Shown here: in pieces, positions 55,650-63,798 of the stretch
Layout of the letters: each line of letters opens with the position of its first letter
How positions within the stretch are numbered: position 1 is the first letter of the stretch
NCBI GenBank assembly: GCA_013297865.1
Contig: JAAFIP010000014.1
Coordinates: 1-63,798, forward strand
Direction of reading: 5' to 3'
Length of the DNA stretch: 63,798 bases
Origin: Polaromonas sp.
GTDB taxonomy: Bacteria; Pseudomonadota; Gammaproteobacteria; Burkholderiales; Burkholderiaceae_C
The notes under the pieces: model-generated
What the model saw: only the letters and a program-made list of their open reading frames with translations
Databases searched by the model: none
What the model was told of the DNA's origin: nothing
Position numbers and translations under genes: made by a program

Positions 55650-56091
55650 GAAAAAAGGAGCAGATAGCCTCTACTGTCCCTGCCGCATGCGCGACAGCGA
55701 GCCACTTCTGTATGCACAGTGCTGTGGGCCATGGCACGGCGGCCTGCTGCAGGGCCTACACGCCACCACGCCCGAGCAGCTCATGCGTTCGCGCTACAGT
55801 GCCTATGCGCTGGCGGTGCACAACAACCCCCAGGGCCATGCCATGCTGCACTACCTGCAGACCACCTGGCACAACAGCACTGCGCCTAGCGATCTGGAGC
55901 TTTCGCCCATCCAATGGACCGGCCTGCAGGTGCTGCACAGCGAGGCCTCGCAGGACGCTGGCGTGGTGGAGTTTGTGGCGTACTACAAGGAGTCGGGCAA
56001 GGCCCAGACCCTGCATGAAGTCAGCCGGTTTGTGCGCAGCGACGATGGCGCGCAGTGGCTGTACATTGATGGTGAGGTCAGCGCGCAATAG
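55648..56091 (+). CDS. YchJ/UPF0225 family SEC-C-type protein
   Basis: 147 residues. An N-terminal zinc-finger-like segment LYCPCRMRDS...YAQCCGPWHGG (Cys-rich, SEC-C-like) and an NTF2-like domain (ATTPEQLMRSRYSAYALA, WTGLQVLHSE, VEFVAYYKE). The ATG and Shine-Dalgarno sequence lie inside a dispersed repeat copy. Function unknown; SEC-C motifs often bind zinc and proteins. Confidence 0.85.
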   Translation: MKKGADSLYCPCRMRDSEPLLYAQCCGPWHGGLLQGLHATTPEQLMRSRYSAYALAVHNNPQGHAMLHYLQTTWHNSTAPSDLELSPIQWTGLQVLHSEASQDAGVVEFVAYYKESGKAQTLHEVSRFVRSDDGAQWLYIDGEVSAQ

Positions 56092-56108
56092 GCGTGGCGT
56101 CAAGGCGC

Positions 56109-56540
56109 CTAGTCGTCAGGCTCCAGCAGGTGCAGGGTTTCGTTAGCGTCAAAAAACCACAGCTGGGTGCGCGTGCCGTGGCGGCGCAGATCGCTGACCA
56201 GGGCCACCATTTCCAGATGTGAGCAGCCACTGCGCCAGCCAATGCGCAGATCGGGAAACATGCGTGCGCGTGCGCGGGCGTCGGTCATCAGCACATGCCA
56301 CTCTTTGGGTCGTAGCTTGAGTTCGATGGCTGAAGTCACCTCTTCCACCTGCGCTGCTGGGCCTTCAATCAAGCACAGCCAGCGCTCGGTGCCTGCCAGT
56401 ACGATGCCCGATACATCCGCCGCCCCCAAGGAATCGATCAGTCCCTGCACCAATAACTGTGCTTCGGCCATCGGAGTGCGCGGGTTGTTGACGCTTAAAA
56501 AGACCGTCTTCTGGATCAAATGTGCTGTACTACGCACCAT
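56109..56540 (-). CDS. Degenerate BLUF-domain-like protein
   Basis: 143 residues. The pattern (LAGTERWLCLIEGPAAQVEE, then WHVLMTDARARARMFPDLRI, each a 20-residue core) matches the BLUF fold, but the residues I would expect for flavin photochemistry are missing: Phe where Tyr sits in the first strand, Ala where the flavin-binding Asn should be, and Cys in WLCLIEG where Gln is invariant. Probably no longer a blue-light sensor but a fold-conserving regulator. Alignment is by eye. Confidence 0.6.
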   Translation of the reverse strand: MVRSTAHLIQKTVFLSVNNPRTPMAEAQLLVQGLIDSLGAADVSGIVLAGTERWLCLIEGPAAQVEEVTSAIELKLRPKEWHVLMTDARARARMFPDLRIGWRSGCSHLEMVALVSDLRRHGTRTQLWFFDANETLHLLEPDD

Positions 56541-56755
56541 AAGGCATATGTTGTATTTAACGCACGCCCCACCTTCCTGGCCTGCGCTAACTTGTTTTTA
56601 GTATCTGGAAAATGCCAGTCTCGCCACGCAAGCTGCACCCTTATGGTTCACAGGGAAGAATTCCCATACTATGCAGCGATCACGTAGTTAAGCAACTTTA
56701 AAGTGATTTACCCGTGCGAAATATCACAATTGCCTGTATCGGCGTGTATGCATAC

Positions 56756-56777
56756 AAAAGTAAACAAATTTACTTTT
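56756..56777. terminator. AT-rich hairpin behind the DUF3717 gene
   Basis: AAAAGTAAA (56756-56764) and TTTACTTTT (56769-56777) are a perfect stem with a 4-nt loop. A second small stem GACTGC/GCAGTC lies at 56785-56799. Both sit just past the stop of the DUF3717/DUF1289 gene on the minus strand. Confidence 0.45.
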
Positions 56778-56806
56778 GCGTGAAGACTGCGTTGCAGTCG
56801 ATGCTG

Positions 56807-57295
56807 TCAGGCTTCGCGTGCGCGCTCTGCGTAGCGGTTAAAGCGCCAGGAGCTGCCATCCTGGGTGATGCGCAGCCACACTACCCGTTTGGCTGCGGGC
56901 GACAGCTCGGGCCAGTGCTGCACTTCGCCAAAACTGCGGCCACAGCCCTTGCAGAAATCATCGCCTTGGCTGGTCGAGCAGATGGCAATGCAAGGCGTAT
57001 CAGGCGTGGTGTCATACCAGGCTAGCCAGGCAGCGTAGGCCTTGCGCGGCATGGTGCGCTCATCGGCGCGGTCCTGTTGGTAATAAACCAACAGTGCATA
57101 CACCTCGGCCAGCGCGCGCAGCTCGGGCGCCAAGGTCACGCCATCGGGCGAGGGCGAGCGGGCGCGCCAGTAGTTGATGGCCGCCTCAATGTCGGTGATA
57201 TGGATACCCACGCTTGTGGCATTGGCAGGCATGCCCGGCGAATCGGGCATGGCGGCAGAGGGCGCAGCAAAAGGTGTGACAGGCAGAGCAGACAT
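56807..57295 (-). CDS. DUF3717 plus DUF1289 protein
   Basis: 162 residues from the ATG at 57295. The first half has HITDIEAAINYWRARSP (DUF3717). The second half has TPCIAICSTSQGDDFCKGCGR with its four-Cys knuckle and WPELSPAAKRVVWLRI (DUF1289). The Cys region probably binds zinc or an Fe-S cluster. Role unknown. It lies 47 bp behind the TerC gene on the same strand. Confidence 0.8.
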   Translation of the reverse strand: MSALPVTPFAAPSAAMPDSPGMPANATSVGIHITDIEAAINYWRARSPSPDGVTLAPELRALAEVYALLVYYQQDRADERTMPRKAYAAWLAWYDTTPDTPCIAICSTSQGDDFCKGCGRSFGEVQHWPELSPAAKRVVWLRITQDGSSWRFNRYAERAREA

Positions 57296-57342
57296 GGGGA
57301 GCGCATGATACCGCGCCCCGGGCCGCCCCGCCATGCTCGGGG

Positions 57343-58323
57343 CTATGCCTTGGGTTCGGGCGCTGCCTTCACAGGCAGTTTGGGCGCGGTTCTCACGCTC
57401 CACACCATCGTCACGGCCAGCACCGCCACCACCACCGCCAGAGACACCGCTACAGGAATCTTGAACACGTCAATCAGCATCATCTTGGTACCGATGAATA
57501 CCAGCACCACGGCCAGGCCATAGGTCAGCAGATGGAACTTGCTGGCCACAGCCGCCAGCAGGAAGTACATCGCGCGCAGGCCCAGAATGGCAAATACATT
57601 CGATGTCAGCACAATGAACGGGTCGCTGGTGATGGCAAAAATCGCAGGGATCGAGTCCACAGCAAAGATCACGTCCGTCAAGCCCACCAGGCAGATCACC
57701 ATGAACAGCGGCGTGGCGATTTTCTTGCCGTTTTCCACCGTCCAGAATTTCTCGCCATCGTAGTTTTTGCTTACCGGCAAAATCTTGCGCAGCAGCTTGA
57801 GCGCGGGGTTGTCATCCAGGCTCTGCTCCTTGCCTGCAGCCCACCACATCTTGATGCCGGTGATCACCAAAAACGCGCCGAACACATACAGAATCCAGTG
57901 GAACTGCTGCAGCAGCCAACCGCCCACCAGAATCATCACCGTGCGCAGCACAATCGCGCCGATGATGCCGATCATCAGTACCCGCTTTTGGTAGGCAGGC
58001 GGCACCGCAAAATAGGTGAAGATCATCAGGAAGACAAAAATATTGTCTACCGCCAGCGATTTTTCAATCAGATAGCCCGTGAGAAATTCCAGCGCCTTGG
58101 TGTTGGCCACTTCGGTGCTGCCACTGGTGTCCCTGACAGCCCACCAGAACAGCGCATTGAACGCCAGACTGGCCATGACCCAGACGATGGACCAGTTGAT
58201 GGCTTCTTTGACGCCCACCTCGTGCGCACCCTGCTTTTTGAGCACCACAAAATCGATAAACAGAGCTGCCAGTACGATGGCAATAAACGTGACCCAAAGC
58301 CACAGCGGAGCAATAGTTTCCAT
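57343..58323 (-). CDS. TerC-family membrane protein (Alx-like), manganese-regulated
   Basis: 326 residues with nine or so membrane segments. The acidic TerC motifs are in IEKSLAVDNIFVFLM and GLTDVIFAVDSIPAIFA. The family exports manganese or supports metal insertion into secreted enzymes. Directly preceded on the same strand by a yybP-ykoY manganese riboswitch, which strengthens the metal assignment. A C-terminal Lys/Pro tail (KLPVKAAPEPKA) is cytoplasmic. Confidence 0.92.
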   Translation of the reverse strand: METIAPLWLWVTFIAIVLAALFIDFVVLKKQGAHEVGVKEAINWSIVWVMASLAFNALFWWAVRDTSGSTEVANTKALEFLTGYLIEKSLAVDNIFVFLMIFTYFAVPPAYQKRVLMIGIIGAIVLRTVMILVGGWLLQQFHWILYVFGAFLVITGIKMWWAAGKEQSLDDNPALKLLRKILPVSKNYDGEKFWTVENGKKIATPLFMVICLVGLTDVIFAVDSIPAIFAITSDPFIVLTSNVFAILGLRAMYFLLAAVASKFHLLTYGLAVVLVFIGTKMMLIDVFKIPVAVSLAVVVAVLAVTMVWSVRTAPKLPVKAAPEPKA

Positions 58324-58334
58324 GAAAGACCTTT
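58324..58334 (-). promoter_or_regulatory. Ribosome binding site of the minus-strand terC with built-in switch
   Basis: The minus strand reads AAAAAGGTCTTTC before the ATG. AAAGGTCTT here is the exact complement of AAGACCTTT in the P1 stem of the upstream aptamer (58364-58372 on the plus strand), so P1 and RBS pairing compete. Confidence 0.7.
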
Positions 58335-58359
58335 TTGTAACAAACGGAGTGTGTCTACT

Positions 58360-58522
58360 CCGAAAGGTCTTGCGGGGGGCTCAACTGTGCAAAATGACAG
58401 TTAGTTTTGTCGGCTTCCCGTGCTCCGGCTACTATCTAAAAAGACAGCAACGTATTGACGAAACACGGGCATTCCAGTCTGTTTTTATCTTGACGTCTGG
58501 AACGCGCTACTCCCCTTTCGGC
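58360..58522 (-). promoter_or_regulatory. yybP-ykoY manganese riboswitch (minus strand)
   Basis: On the minus strand it begins GGCCGAAAGGGGAGTAGC (58523-58506), contains CGTCAATACG and ends GCAAGACCTTTCGG (58373-58360), which closes P1 with the start. These are the conserved parts of yybP-ykoY. A CGGAGT/ACTCCG hairpin (58345-58362) overlaps the 3' side of P1. It controls the minus-strand terC gene. Confidence 0.88.
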
Positions 58523-58631
58523 CATTTATTATGAGGCGCCACGATGGTTTGTCTATGACAACCCTACTGCGTCCGGGGCTATTGCACAGTCCGATTTGCA
58601 CTTGTACGCCATTTCTTGTCAAATGCATTAA

Positions 58632-58789
58632 CGAAGGGGAGTAGCTCCCGTTGTGTACAGCTAAGGAGACGATTGCCTTGATGCAAACGTGTTGTACACA
58701 ATATCAACGTGTCGTCATTACGAAGATATAACAAGCTTCCGGCACGTTGGGCACATACTGCATAGATTACATGCTGAGCCAGACCTTCG
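58632..58789 (+). promoter_or_regulatory. yybP-ykoY manganese riboswitch (plus strand)
   Basis: It begins CGAAGGGGAGTAGCTCCC (58632), has the CGTCATTACG element at about 58711 and ends GAGCCAGACCTTCG (58776-58789), closing P1 (CGAAGG with CCTTCG). Downstream, ATCGAA (58824-58829) can pair with the TTCGAT that follows the P1 3' strand, and GCAGGT/ACCTGC forms a hairpin near 58848-58863. It controls the plus-strand terC gene 157 bp downstream. Confidence 0.85.
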
Positions 58790-58945
58790 ATTAGCACCTT
58801 TGGGAATGCCCACAGGCTGCTGGATCGAAGCGTCACGTGGTCTCACATGCAGGTTAACACCTGCCCCACCCGCATCCATCCACAGCCCACGGTCATCCGC
58901 AAAGGATTTGATCGATAGTGTTCCCACACATAACGGAGCTGGATA

Positions 58946-59647
58946 ATGGAACTGTTTTCTACACCCTGGTGGTCGGCCTTGCTGGCCATCATCCTGATTG
59001 ACCTGGTACTGGCAGGCGACAACGCGATTGTCATCGCCCTGGCAGCGCGCAACCTGCCGCAACATCTGCAAAAGAAAGCCATCATCTGGGGCACGGTGGG
59101 CGCCATTGCCGTGCGCTCGGCGATGACGCTGGTTGTGGTCTGGCTGCTGAAGATTCCGGGCCTGATGCTGGTCGGCGGCCTGGGCCTGGTGTGGATCGCC
59201 TACAAGCTGCTGGCCGATCAGGGCGGCGACGAACACGACGGCCCGGTGGCCAGCACCTTCTGGGGTGCCATGAAGACCATTGTGGTGGCCGACGCGCTGA
59301 TGGGCATCGACAACGTACTGGGTGTGGCAGGCGCAGCGCACGGCGCGATGGACCTGGTGATTATCGGTCTGCTAATCAGTGTGCCGATTGTGGTGTTTGG
59401 CTCGCAGATCGTGCTCAAGTTGGTCGAGCGCTTCCCCATCATCATCCAGCTGGGCGCTGCCGTACTGGCCTTCACCGCCGCCAAGATGATCATCAGCGAG
59501 CCTTTGCTGGACCCCGTGTTTGATCCACCCGAGCTGGTGCACACCATTGCGCGCTGGAGCACCTACGCTGTGGCAATTGCTGGTGTGCTGGGAGCAGGCT
59601 TCTGGGCCGCCCGGCGCAGCAGCAGACTGGACTCGCCTATGGCATGA
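58946..59647 (+). CDS. TerC-family membrane protein (YjbE-like), manganese-regulated
   Basis: 233 residues, six or seven membrane segments. TerC acidic motifs in LIDLVLAGDNAIVIALA and VVADALMGIDNVLGVAG. Shorter than its divergent neighbour and of the YjbE-like TerC branch. The ATG is preceded by GGAG. It has its own yybP-ykoY riboswitch. Probably exports Mn2+ or protects against its excess. Confidence 0.92.
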   Translation: MELFSTPWWSALLAIILIDLVLAGDNAIVIALAARNLPQHLQKKAIIWGTVGAIAVRSAMTLVVVWLLKIPGLMLVGGLGLVWIAYKLLADQGGDEHDGPVASTFWGAMKTIVVADALMGIDNVLGVAGAAHGAMDLVIIGLLISVPIVVFGSQIVLKLVERFPIIIQLGAAVLAFTAAKMIISEPLLDPVFDPPELVHTIARWSTYAVAIAGVLGAGFWAARRSSRLDSPMA

Positions 59648-59700
59648 CCGCGCCGCTTATTGTTTTCTATCAACCGATTTTCAACCTGAAGGAGCACTTT

Positions 59701-60147
59701 ATGGATACCCTGATTGTTTACCTAGATGATGCCAACTACGCACAGCAGATACTGGCCCCCATGCTCAGCAGCGACACCCCCACACGCTGGGTGCTGGTGG
59801 CCTGCGCCCCGCGCATGAGCCGCCGCATCGGTAAATGGCTCAGCCACAGCGCGCGTGAAAACTGGCGCGACAAATGGTGCGACAAGCTGTTCTCGCAGAT
59901 CACTCCCGTGCTGTCTGCCACACGCTCGTCCACGCTCGAATACATCGTGGCCAAAGGCCCGCTGCCCGAGCTGACACAGCAACTGCGCGGCCGCTTTGGG
60001 GTGGCGCGCGTGGTGGATGCCCGCCGTCCCAAGTTTGGCCAGGAGCTGGCCCCGGTCACGCCGGAACAGCGCTGCGAAAAAACCAGCTGGCAGGTGCCTG
60101 GCGCGGTAGGTTCGCTCAGCGCCGTGCTGGTGCTGGCTGCTGAGTAG
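59701..60147 (+). CDS. Conserved small cytoplasmic protein, unknown
   Basis: 148 residues from an ATG preceded by AAGGAG. It begins MDTLIVYLDDANYAQQILAP, with an alpha/beta USP-like look (LVACAPRMSRRIGKWLS, later ARVVDARRPKFGQEL). No named family recognised. It follows the plus-strand terC gene by 53 bp and so may share its manganese control. Confidence 0.65.
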   Translation: MDTLIVYLDDANYAQQILAPMLSSDTPTRWVLVACAPRMSRRIGKWLSHSARENWRDKWCDKLFSQITPVLSATRSSTLEYIVAKGPLPELTQQLRGRFGVARVVDARRPKFGQELAPVTPEQRCEKTSWQVPGAVGSLSAVLVLAAE

Positions 60148-60236
60148 TCTGCAGCTGGCAGCGTCGCTGCATGGCCGGTGGCCGTGCAGCACCCGCGCCC
60201 TGGGCAGGGGCCGCACACAATGCTATGCTTGTGTGC

Positions 60237-60590
60237 ATGAAATTACTGCTCAAATGGCTGCTCAGCGCCATGGCCTTACTGGCTGTGGCGCATTTTTATT
60301 CGGGCGTGCAAGTTCAAAGCTTTACAGCCGCTTTGATCGCCGCCTTTGTTATTGGCCTGCTCAACACGATTGTGCGGCCCATTTTGATCATACTGACCCT
60401 GCCAGTGACGATCATCAGCCTGGGGCTGTTCCTGTTTGTCATCAACGCGCTGATGTTCTGGGCCGCCTCCAGCCTGCTGGACGGATTTCAGGTCACCCAT
60501 TTCACGGCAGCCCTGGTCGGCTCGCTGCTCTACTCGGTGGCGGGCATGGTGATAGAAGCAGCGCTGGAGCGCGTTTTCAAAAAAGCCTGA
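60237..60590 (+). CDS. Phage-holin-family (PF04020-like) membrane protein
   Basis: 117 residues from the ATG at 60237. Four membrane segments. The pattern NTIVRPILIILTLPVTIISL matches the Phage_holin_4_2 family of small chromosomal membrane proteins, which are mostly not phage genes. Its stop is followed by a terminator that overlaps the end of the opposing protease gene. Confidence 0.85.
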   Translation: MKLLLKWLLSAMALLAVAHFYSGVQVQSFTAALIAAFVIGLLNTIVRPILIILTLPVTIISLGLFLFVINALMFWAASSLLDGFQVTHFTAALVGSLLYSVAGMVIEAALERVFKKA

Positions 60591-60591
60591 G

Positions 60592-60611
60592 CCCCTAGTT
60601 GAGGGGTTTTT
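60592..60611 (+). terminator. Terminator overlapping the 3' end of the bepA-like gene
   Basis: CCCCT (60592-60596) pairs with AGGGG (60602-60606), followed by TTTTT (60607-60611). The hairpin spans the stop codon of the convergent protease gene. Confidence 0.7.
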
Positions 60612-62175
60612 CGCTGTGCAGCTCGCGCACCAGGGCCTGCACGGCGCGCGTGCGTGAGTCGATGATGGACAGCTCGATATGGTCGGTGCTGGCGCTGCGT
60701 TTGGCCAGCTCCTGGCCCGCCTTGAAACGGTCCAACGCGGCGCTGTAGTCGAGCAAGGCCACGCGGGCCTCGGCCTGGGCGCGGATGGCGCGCAGCGGCT
60801 GGTTGCGCGTGCTGAACACACTGGCTGCGGCCTCCCAGGCGGCAGCATCACGCGGGTATTGCGCCACCCAGGTCTGCAGCAGGCTGGAGGCCTCCTGCAA
60901 ATCCTCGCTGCCCGCGCCCCGGCTCACGGCCTGCGCCCACATCAGCAGCACCGGCCGCTGATCCTTGCTGCTGGCCATCAGCTCGCGCAGGGTTTCGCGT
61001 GCGCGCGGTGCATCGCCTTGGGCTAGCGCAATCTCGGCACTCAGCAGGCGCAGCGCGCGCAGCGCGTAGGTAGGCGATGGCGTCTGCGCTGACGCCGAGC
61101 GCAGCGCCGCTTCGGTGTAGCGCTGGGCGGCGGCAGTGTCGCGCTGCTTGAGCGCCGCCATGGCGCCGCCATACAGCCGGGCAATACCAGGTGCCTCCAC
61201 GACGCTGGTGGTGGAGACAGCGCTGGCCAGCCGCAGCTCGTTGCGCAGGCCATCCACACTGGAGTCCGACAAAATCCGTGCGCGCGTGGTGATCAGCAAA
61301 TGCTCCAGCGCGGCTGCGGGGTCAGCGGCCTTGGCCTTGACGGGGTTCAGCTGCAGGCGCGACTGCATGTCGCCGATGCGTTCGCTGGTCAGCGGGTGGG
61401 TGCGCAGATACGGAAAGCTGCCGTTGTCGTTGATGCGGTTGGACAGGGCCAGCTTGTCGAACATGCCCACAAAGCCCTGCACATTGAACTGTGCGTCCTG
61501 CAGCACCTGGTAGCCAATGCGGTCGGCTTCGCGCTCCATGTCGCGCGAGAAATTCAACTGCGACTGCACGCTGGCCGCCTGGCTGCCCGCGATGATGGCG
61601 TTGGCAGCGTCAGAGTTTTTGCGCGCAGCCAGTATGCCCAGCAGCAGCGCACCAAGCACCACCGGGGCCTGCTGGCTTTGCTGGGCCGTCATGCGGGCAA
61701 TATGGCGTTGTGTGACATGGCTCAGTTCATGCGCCATCACCGAGGCCAGCTCGTCGCGGTTGCCCACAATGGCCATCAGGCCCAGGTGCAGGCCAAAATA
61801 CCCGCCAGGCAGGGCAAAGGCATTGACACTGCGGTCGCGCCCAAGCAGCACCTCAAAGGCAAAGCGCTCGTTCATCTCGCTGGTGATGTCGCCACGCGCG
61901 CGCGCAGCCTGCAGCAGCGGCTGCCAGATGCGCTGCACATAGTCCACCAGCAGCGGGTCGTCCAGGTAGTCGGGGTCGCGGTAAAGCTCGCGCGCGATGC
62001 GCTGGCCCAACTGGCGCTCCGCAGCAATGCTCATCTCCTGGCCATCCCCCAGCTGGGGCAGGTTGCTTTGGGCCAGGCTGGCAGGCGCGCTGACCAGCGC
62101 AAGCGCCAGGGCGCAGGCGGCGGCCAGGGGGCGGTGTGAGGATGAAGGGAAAAGCTTGCACAGCACAGTAGACAT
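60595..62175 (-). CDS. bepA: BepA/YfgC-like M48 metalloprotease with TPR repeats
   Basis: 526 residues. Signal peptide (to about LAQ). Zinc motif HELSH in MAHELSHVTQRHIARM, with the third ligand Glu in MEREADRIGYQ. The C-terminal half (about 270-500) is helical TPR-like (AAQRYTEAALRSASA, AQYPRDAAAWEAAAS). BepA-type proteases check beta-barrel outer-membrane assembly in the periplasm. Good length for the family. Confidence 0.9.
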   Translation of the reverse strand: MSTVLCKLFPSSSHRPLAAACALALALVSAPASLAQSNLPQLGDGQEMSIAAERQLGQRIARELYRDPDYLDDPLLVDYVQRIWQPLLQAARARGDITSEMNERFAFEVLLGRDRSVNAFALPGGYFGLHLGLMAIVGNRDELASVMAHELSHVTQRHIARMTAQQSQQAPVVLGALLLGILAARKNSDAANAIIAGSQAASVQSQLNFSRDMEREADRIGYQVLQDAQFNVQGFVGMFDKLALSNRINDNGSFPYLRTHPLTSERIGDMQSRLQLNPVKAKAADPAAALEHLLITTRARILSDSSVDGLRNELRLASAVSTTSVVEAPGIARLYGGAMAALKQRDTAAAQRYTEAALRSASAQTPSPTYALRALRLLSAEIALAQGDAPRARETLRELMASSKDQRPVLLMWAQAVSRGAGSEDLQEASSLLQTWVAQYPRDAAAWEAAASVFSTRNQPLRAIRAQAEARVALLDYSAALDRFKAGQELAKRSASTDHIELSIIDSRTRAVQALVRELHSEKPLN

Positions 62176-62216
62176 GGCCTTATGATGACGGCAATTGGTA
62201 AAGGTTTCGTAAACTC

Positions 62217-62729
62217 ATGGGCAATGTAGCAGACCACAGCGGTAACGGCGGATTAACGCATTTTGACAAATCGGGACACGCCCACATGGTGGACGTGGCA
62301 GGCAAGGGCGCTACACACCGCGTGGCCATCGCCCAGGGGCATATTGGCATGCAGGCCAGCACGCTGGCCTTGATTGCTTCGGGCAGTGCCAAAAAAGGCG
62401 ATGTGCTGGGCATTGCGCGCATCGCAGGCATCCAGGCGGCTAAAAAAACCAGTGATCTGATTCCGCTGTGTCATCCGCTGGCGCTCACGCGGGTGGCGGT
62501 GGATTTTGCGCTCAGCGATGCAGGCAGCGAGCCGCGCGTGACCTGCACGGCCACGGTGGAGACCGTAGGCCCCACGGGCGTGGAGATGGAGGCGCTGTGC
62601 GCTGCCAGCACCGCGCTGCTGACGGTGTATGACATGTGCAAAGCCGTGGACCGGGGCATGACGGTGCACAGCCTGCGCCTGCTGGAAAAGCACGGCGGCA
62701 AGTCGGGCAGCTTTACTGCCCCGGCCTGA
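62217..62729 (+). CDS. moaC: Cyclic pyranopterin monophosphate synthase
   Basis: 170 residues. MoaC motifs: [44 protein letters not shown] and [11 protein letters not shown]. Makes cPMP, the first committed intermediate of molybdenum cofactor. Other moa genes are not in the window. Its stop abuts the convergent glcF stop. Confidence 0.95.
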   Translation: MGNVADHSGNGGLTHFDKSGHAHMVDVAGKGATHRVAIAQGHIGMQASTLALIASGSAKKGDVLGIARIAGIQAAKKTSDLIPLCHPLALTRVAVDFALSDAGSEPRVTCTATVETVGPTGVEMEALCAASTALLTVYDMCKAVDRGMTVHSLRLLEKHGGKSGSFTAPA

Positions 62730-63798
62730 TCAGGCCAGCGCGTCGTCCAGCAGCTCGACCCAGTGGCGCACGGGCACGCTGGTGCCGCTTTGCAGATGGC
62801 TGATGCAGCCAATATTGGCCGAGATGATCTGCGCAGGCTGGATGTCTTGTAGATGGCCCAGCTTGCGGTCACGCAGCTGGGTGGCGATCTGCGGGTTGAG
62901 CACCGAATACGTGCCGGCCGAGCCGCAGCACAGATGTGACTCGCTGCTGGCAAGCTTCACCTCAAAGCCCAATGCGCCCAGGTGCTGCTCAACGCCGCCG
63001 CGCAACTGCTGGCCATGCTGCAAGGTGCAGGGCGGGTGAAACGCCATCGTGCCGGGCGCAGGCTTGATCTTGCCCTGCAGCTGGTCCACCAGCAGGGGCA
63101 GCAGCTCGCTCAGGTCTTTGGTCAGTGCACTGATGCGCGCGGCCTTGGCGGCATACTGCGCATCGTCCTTGAGCACATGGCCATAGTCCTTGACCATCAC
63201 GCCGCAGCCTGAGGCGTTCATCACGATCGCCTCCACCGCCCCGCTGTCCACGTGCGGCCACCAGGCGTCGATGTTGGCGCGCATCTGCGCCTTGCCGCCG
63301 TCGTGGTCATTGAGGTGGAACTTCACTGCGCCGCAGCACCCTGCCTTGGCAGCCAGCACGGTCTGCACGCCCGCCGCGTCCAGCACACGGGCCGTGGCTC
63401 CGTTGATATTGGGCTGCATGGCGGGCTGCACACAGCCCTCCAGCATCAGCACTTTGCGCGCATGCTCGCGCGTGGGCCAGGCGCGCGTGGCCTGCTTGGG
63501 CGGCACCTTGGCTTTAAGCGCAGCGGGCAGCAGGCCGCGCACGGCCTGGCCCATTTTCATGGCAGGCGCAAACAGCGGTGAAGGCAGGCCTTCCTTGAGT
63601 GCCCAGCGCAGCGCCTTCTCGCCTGCAGGGCGCTGCACTTTGGCATCCACCAGCTTGCGGCCAATATCGACCAGGTGGCCATACTGCACGCCGCTGGGGC
63701 AGGTGCTCTCGCAGTTGCGGCAGGTGAGGCAGCGGTCCAGGTGCTGCTGGGTTTTGCGGGTGGGCTCTGCGCCCTCCAGCACCTGCTTGATCAGGTAG
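62730..63798 (-). CDS. glcF: Glycolate oxidase iron-sulfur subunit (5' truncated by window)
   Basis: At least 356 residues, running off the right edge, so the N-terminal [4Fe-4S] motif is out of view. The second cluster motif CLTCRNCESTCPSG is present, then two CCG domains: AKAGCCGAVKFHLND and SHLCCGSAGTYSVLNPQ. It passes electrons from the GlcD/E flavoprotein during glycolate oxidation. glcD/glcE would be expected just beyond the right edge. Confidence 0.93.
   Translation of the reverse strand, partial: YLIKQVLEGAEPTRKTQQHLDRCLTCRNCESTCPSGVQYGHLVDIGRKLVDAKVQRPAGEKALRWALKEGLPSPLFAPAMKMGQAVRGLLPAALKAKVPPKQATRAWPTREHARKVLMLEGCVQPAMQPNINGATARVLDAAGVQTVLAAKAGCCGAVKFHLNDHDGGKAQMRANIDAWWPHVDSGAVEAIVMNASGCGVMVKDYGHVLKDDAQYAAKAARISALTKDLSELLPLLVDQLQGKIKPAPGTMAFHPPCTLQHGQQLRGGVEQHLGALGFEVKLASSESHLCCGSAGTYSVLNPQIATQLRDRKLGHLQDIQPAQIISANIGCISHLQSGTSVPVRHWVELLDDALA

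Overview
The window looks like chromosome of a high-GC betaproteobacterium, most probably Burkholderiales and close to Comamonadaceae. I infer this from protein style (OxyR with Cys199/Cys208, MetX/MetW pair, GlnE, YhdP, SpeH, MetH lacking its homocysteine domain, GlcF) and from a short dispersed intergenic repeat of a kind I associate with that group. No database was searched. No tRNA, rRNA or CRISPR array was seen.

Layout. 1-3.65 kb is the 3' end of a contact-dependent inhibition (CDI) locus: the end of a CdiA-like exoprotein with a BECR-like nuclease tail and its immunity gene, then an orphan CdiA-CT module whose tail is an ADP-ribosyltransferase, with its own immunity gene. A stand-alone DDE integrase (3980-5062) and a lipoprotein follow. 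6-13.7 kb holds oxyR, an EVE-domain protein, a metallopeptidase, pepP translationally coupled to a PIN/RHH toxin-antitoxin pair, a LysR/DUF1761 divergent pair and secreted proteins. 13.8-20.5 kb holds a lipoprotein, a MurU-like nucleotidyltransferase coupled to speH, then tkt and gap. 20.6-28.3 kb is a minus-strand operon (yhdP, amidase, histidine kinase, response regulator), divergent from glnE.

32.7-34.7 kb is an accessory cassette bounded by about 280 bp inverted repeats, carrying a GNAT acetyltransferase, an unknown protein and a tiny Cys-rich peptide. Then come chrA with a rhodanese-ChrB fusion, metW-metX behind a possible attenuator, a cation/proton antiporter, metH, dacA-like, small redox and membrane proteins, hemJ/hemB around a candidate sRNA, corA, a TetR-controlled hydrolase, pyrE/xthA, a GST, ychJ, a degenerate BLUF protein, two divergent terC genes each behind its own manganese (yybP-ykoY) riboswitch, a BepA-like protease, moaC and the start-truncated glcF.

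The strongest unusual theme is the 40-bp repeat family (12 copies, core TAGCTGCTCCCGCGATA). Two copies lie in frame inside conserved enzymes (murU and metH), others supply stop codons (hemB, response regulator), and one supplies both the Shine-Dalgarno and start codon of ychJ. Also notable are the inverted-repeat cassette, the back-to-back manganese riboswitches with a visible RBS-sequestration switch, a pair of hairpins whose loops are 32 bp perfect complements (54586-54809), and a structured sRNA candidate between hemJ and hemB.
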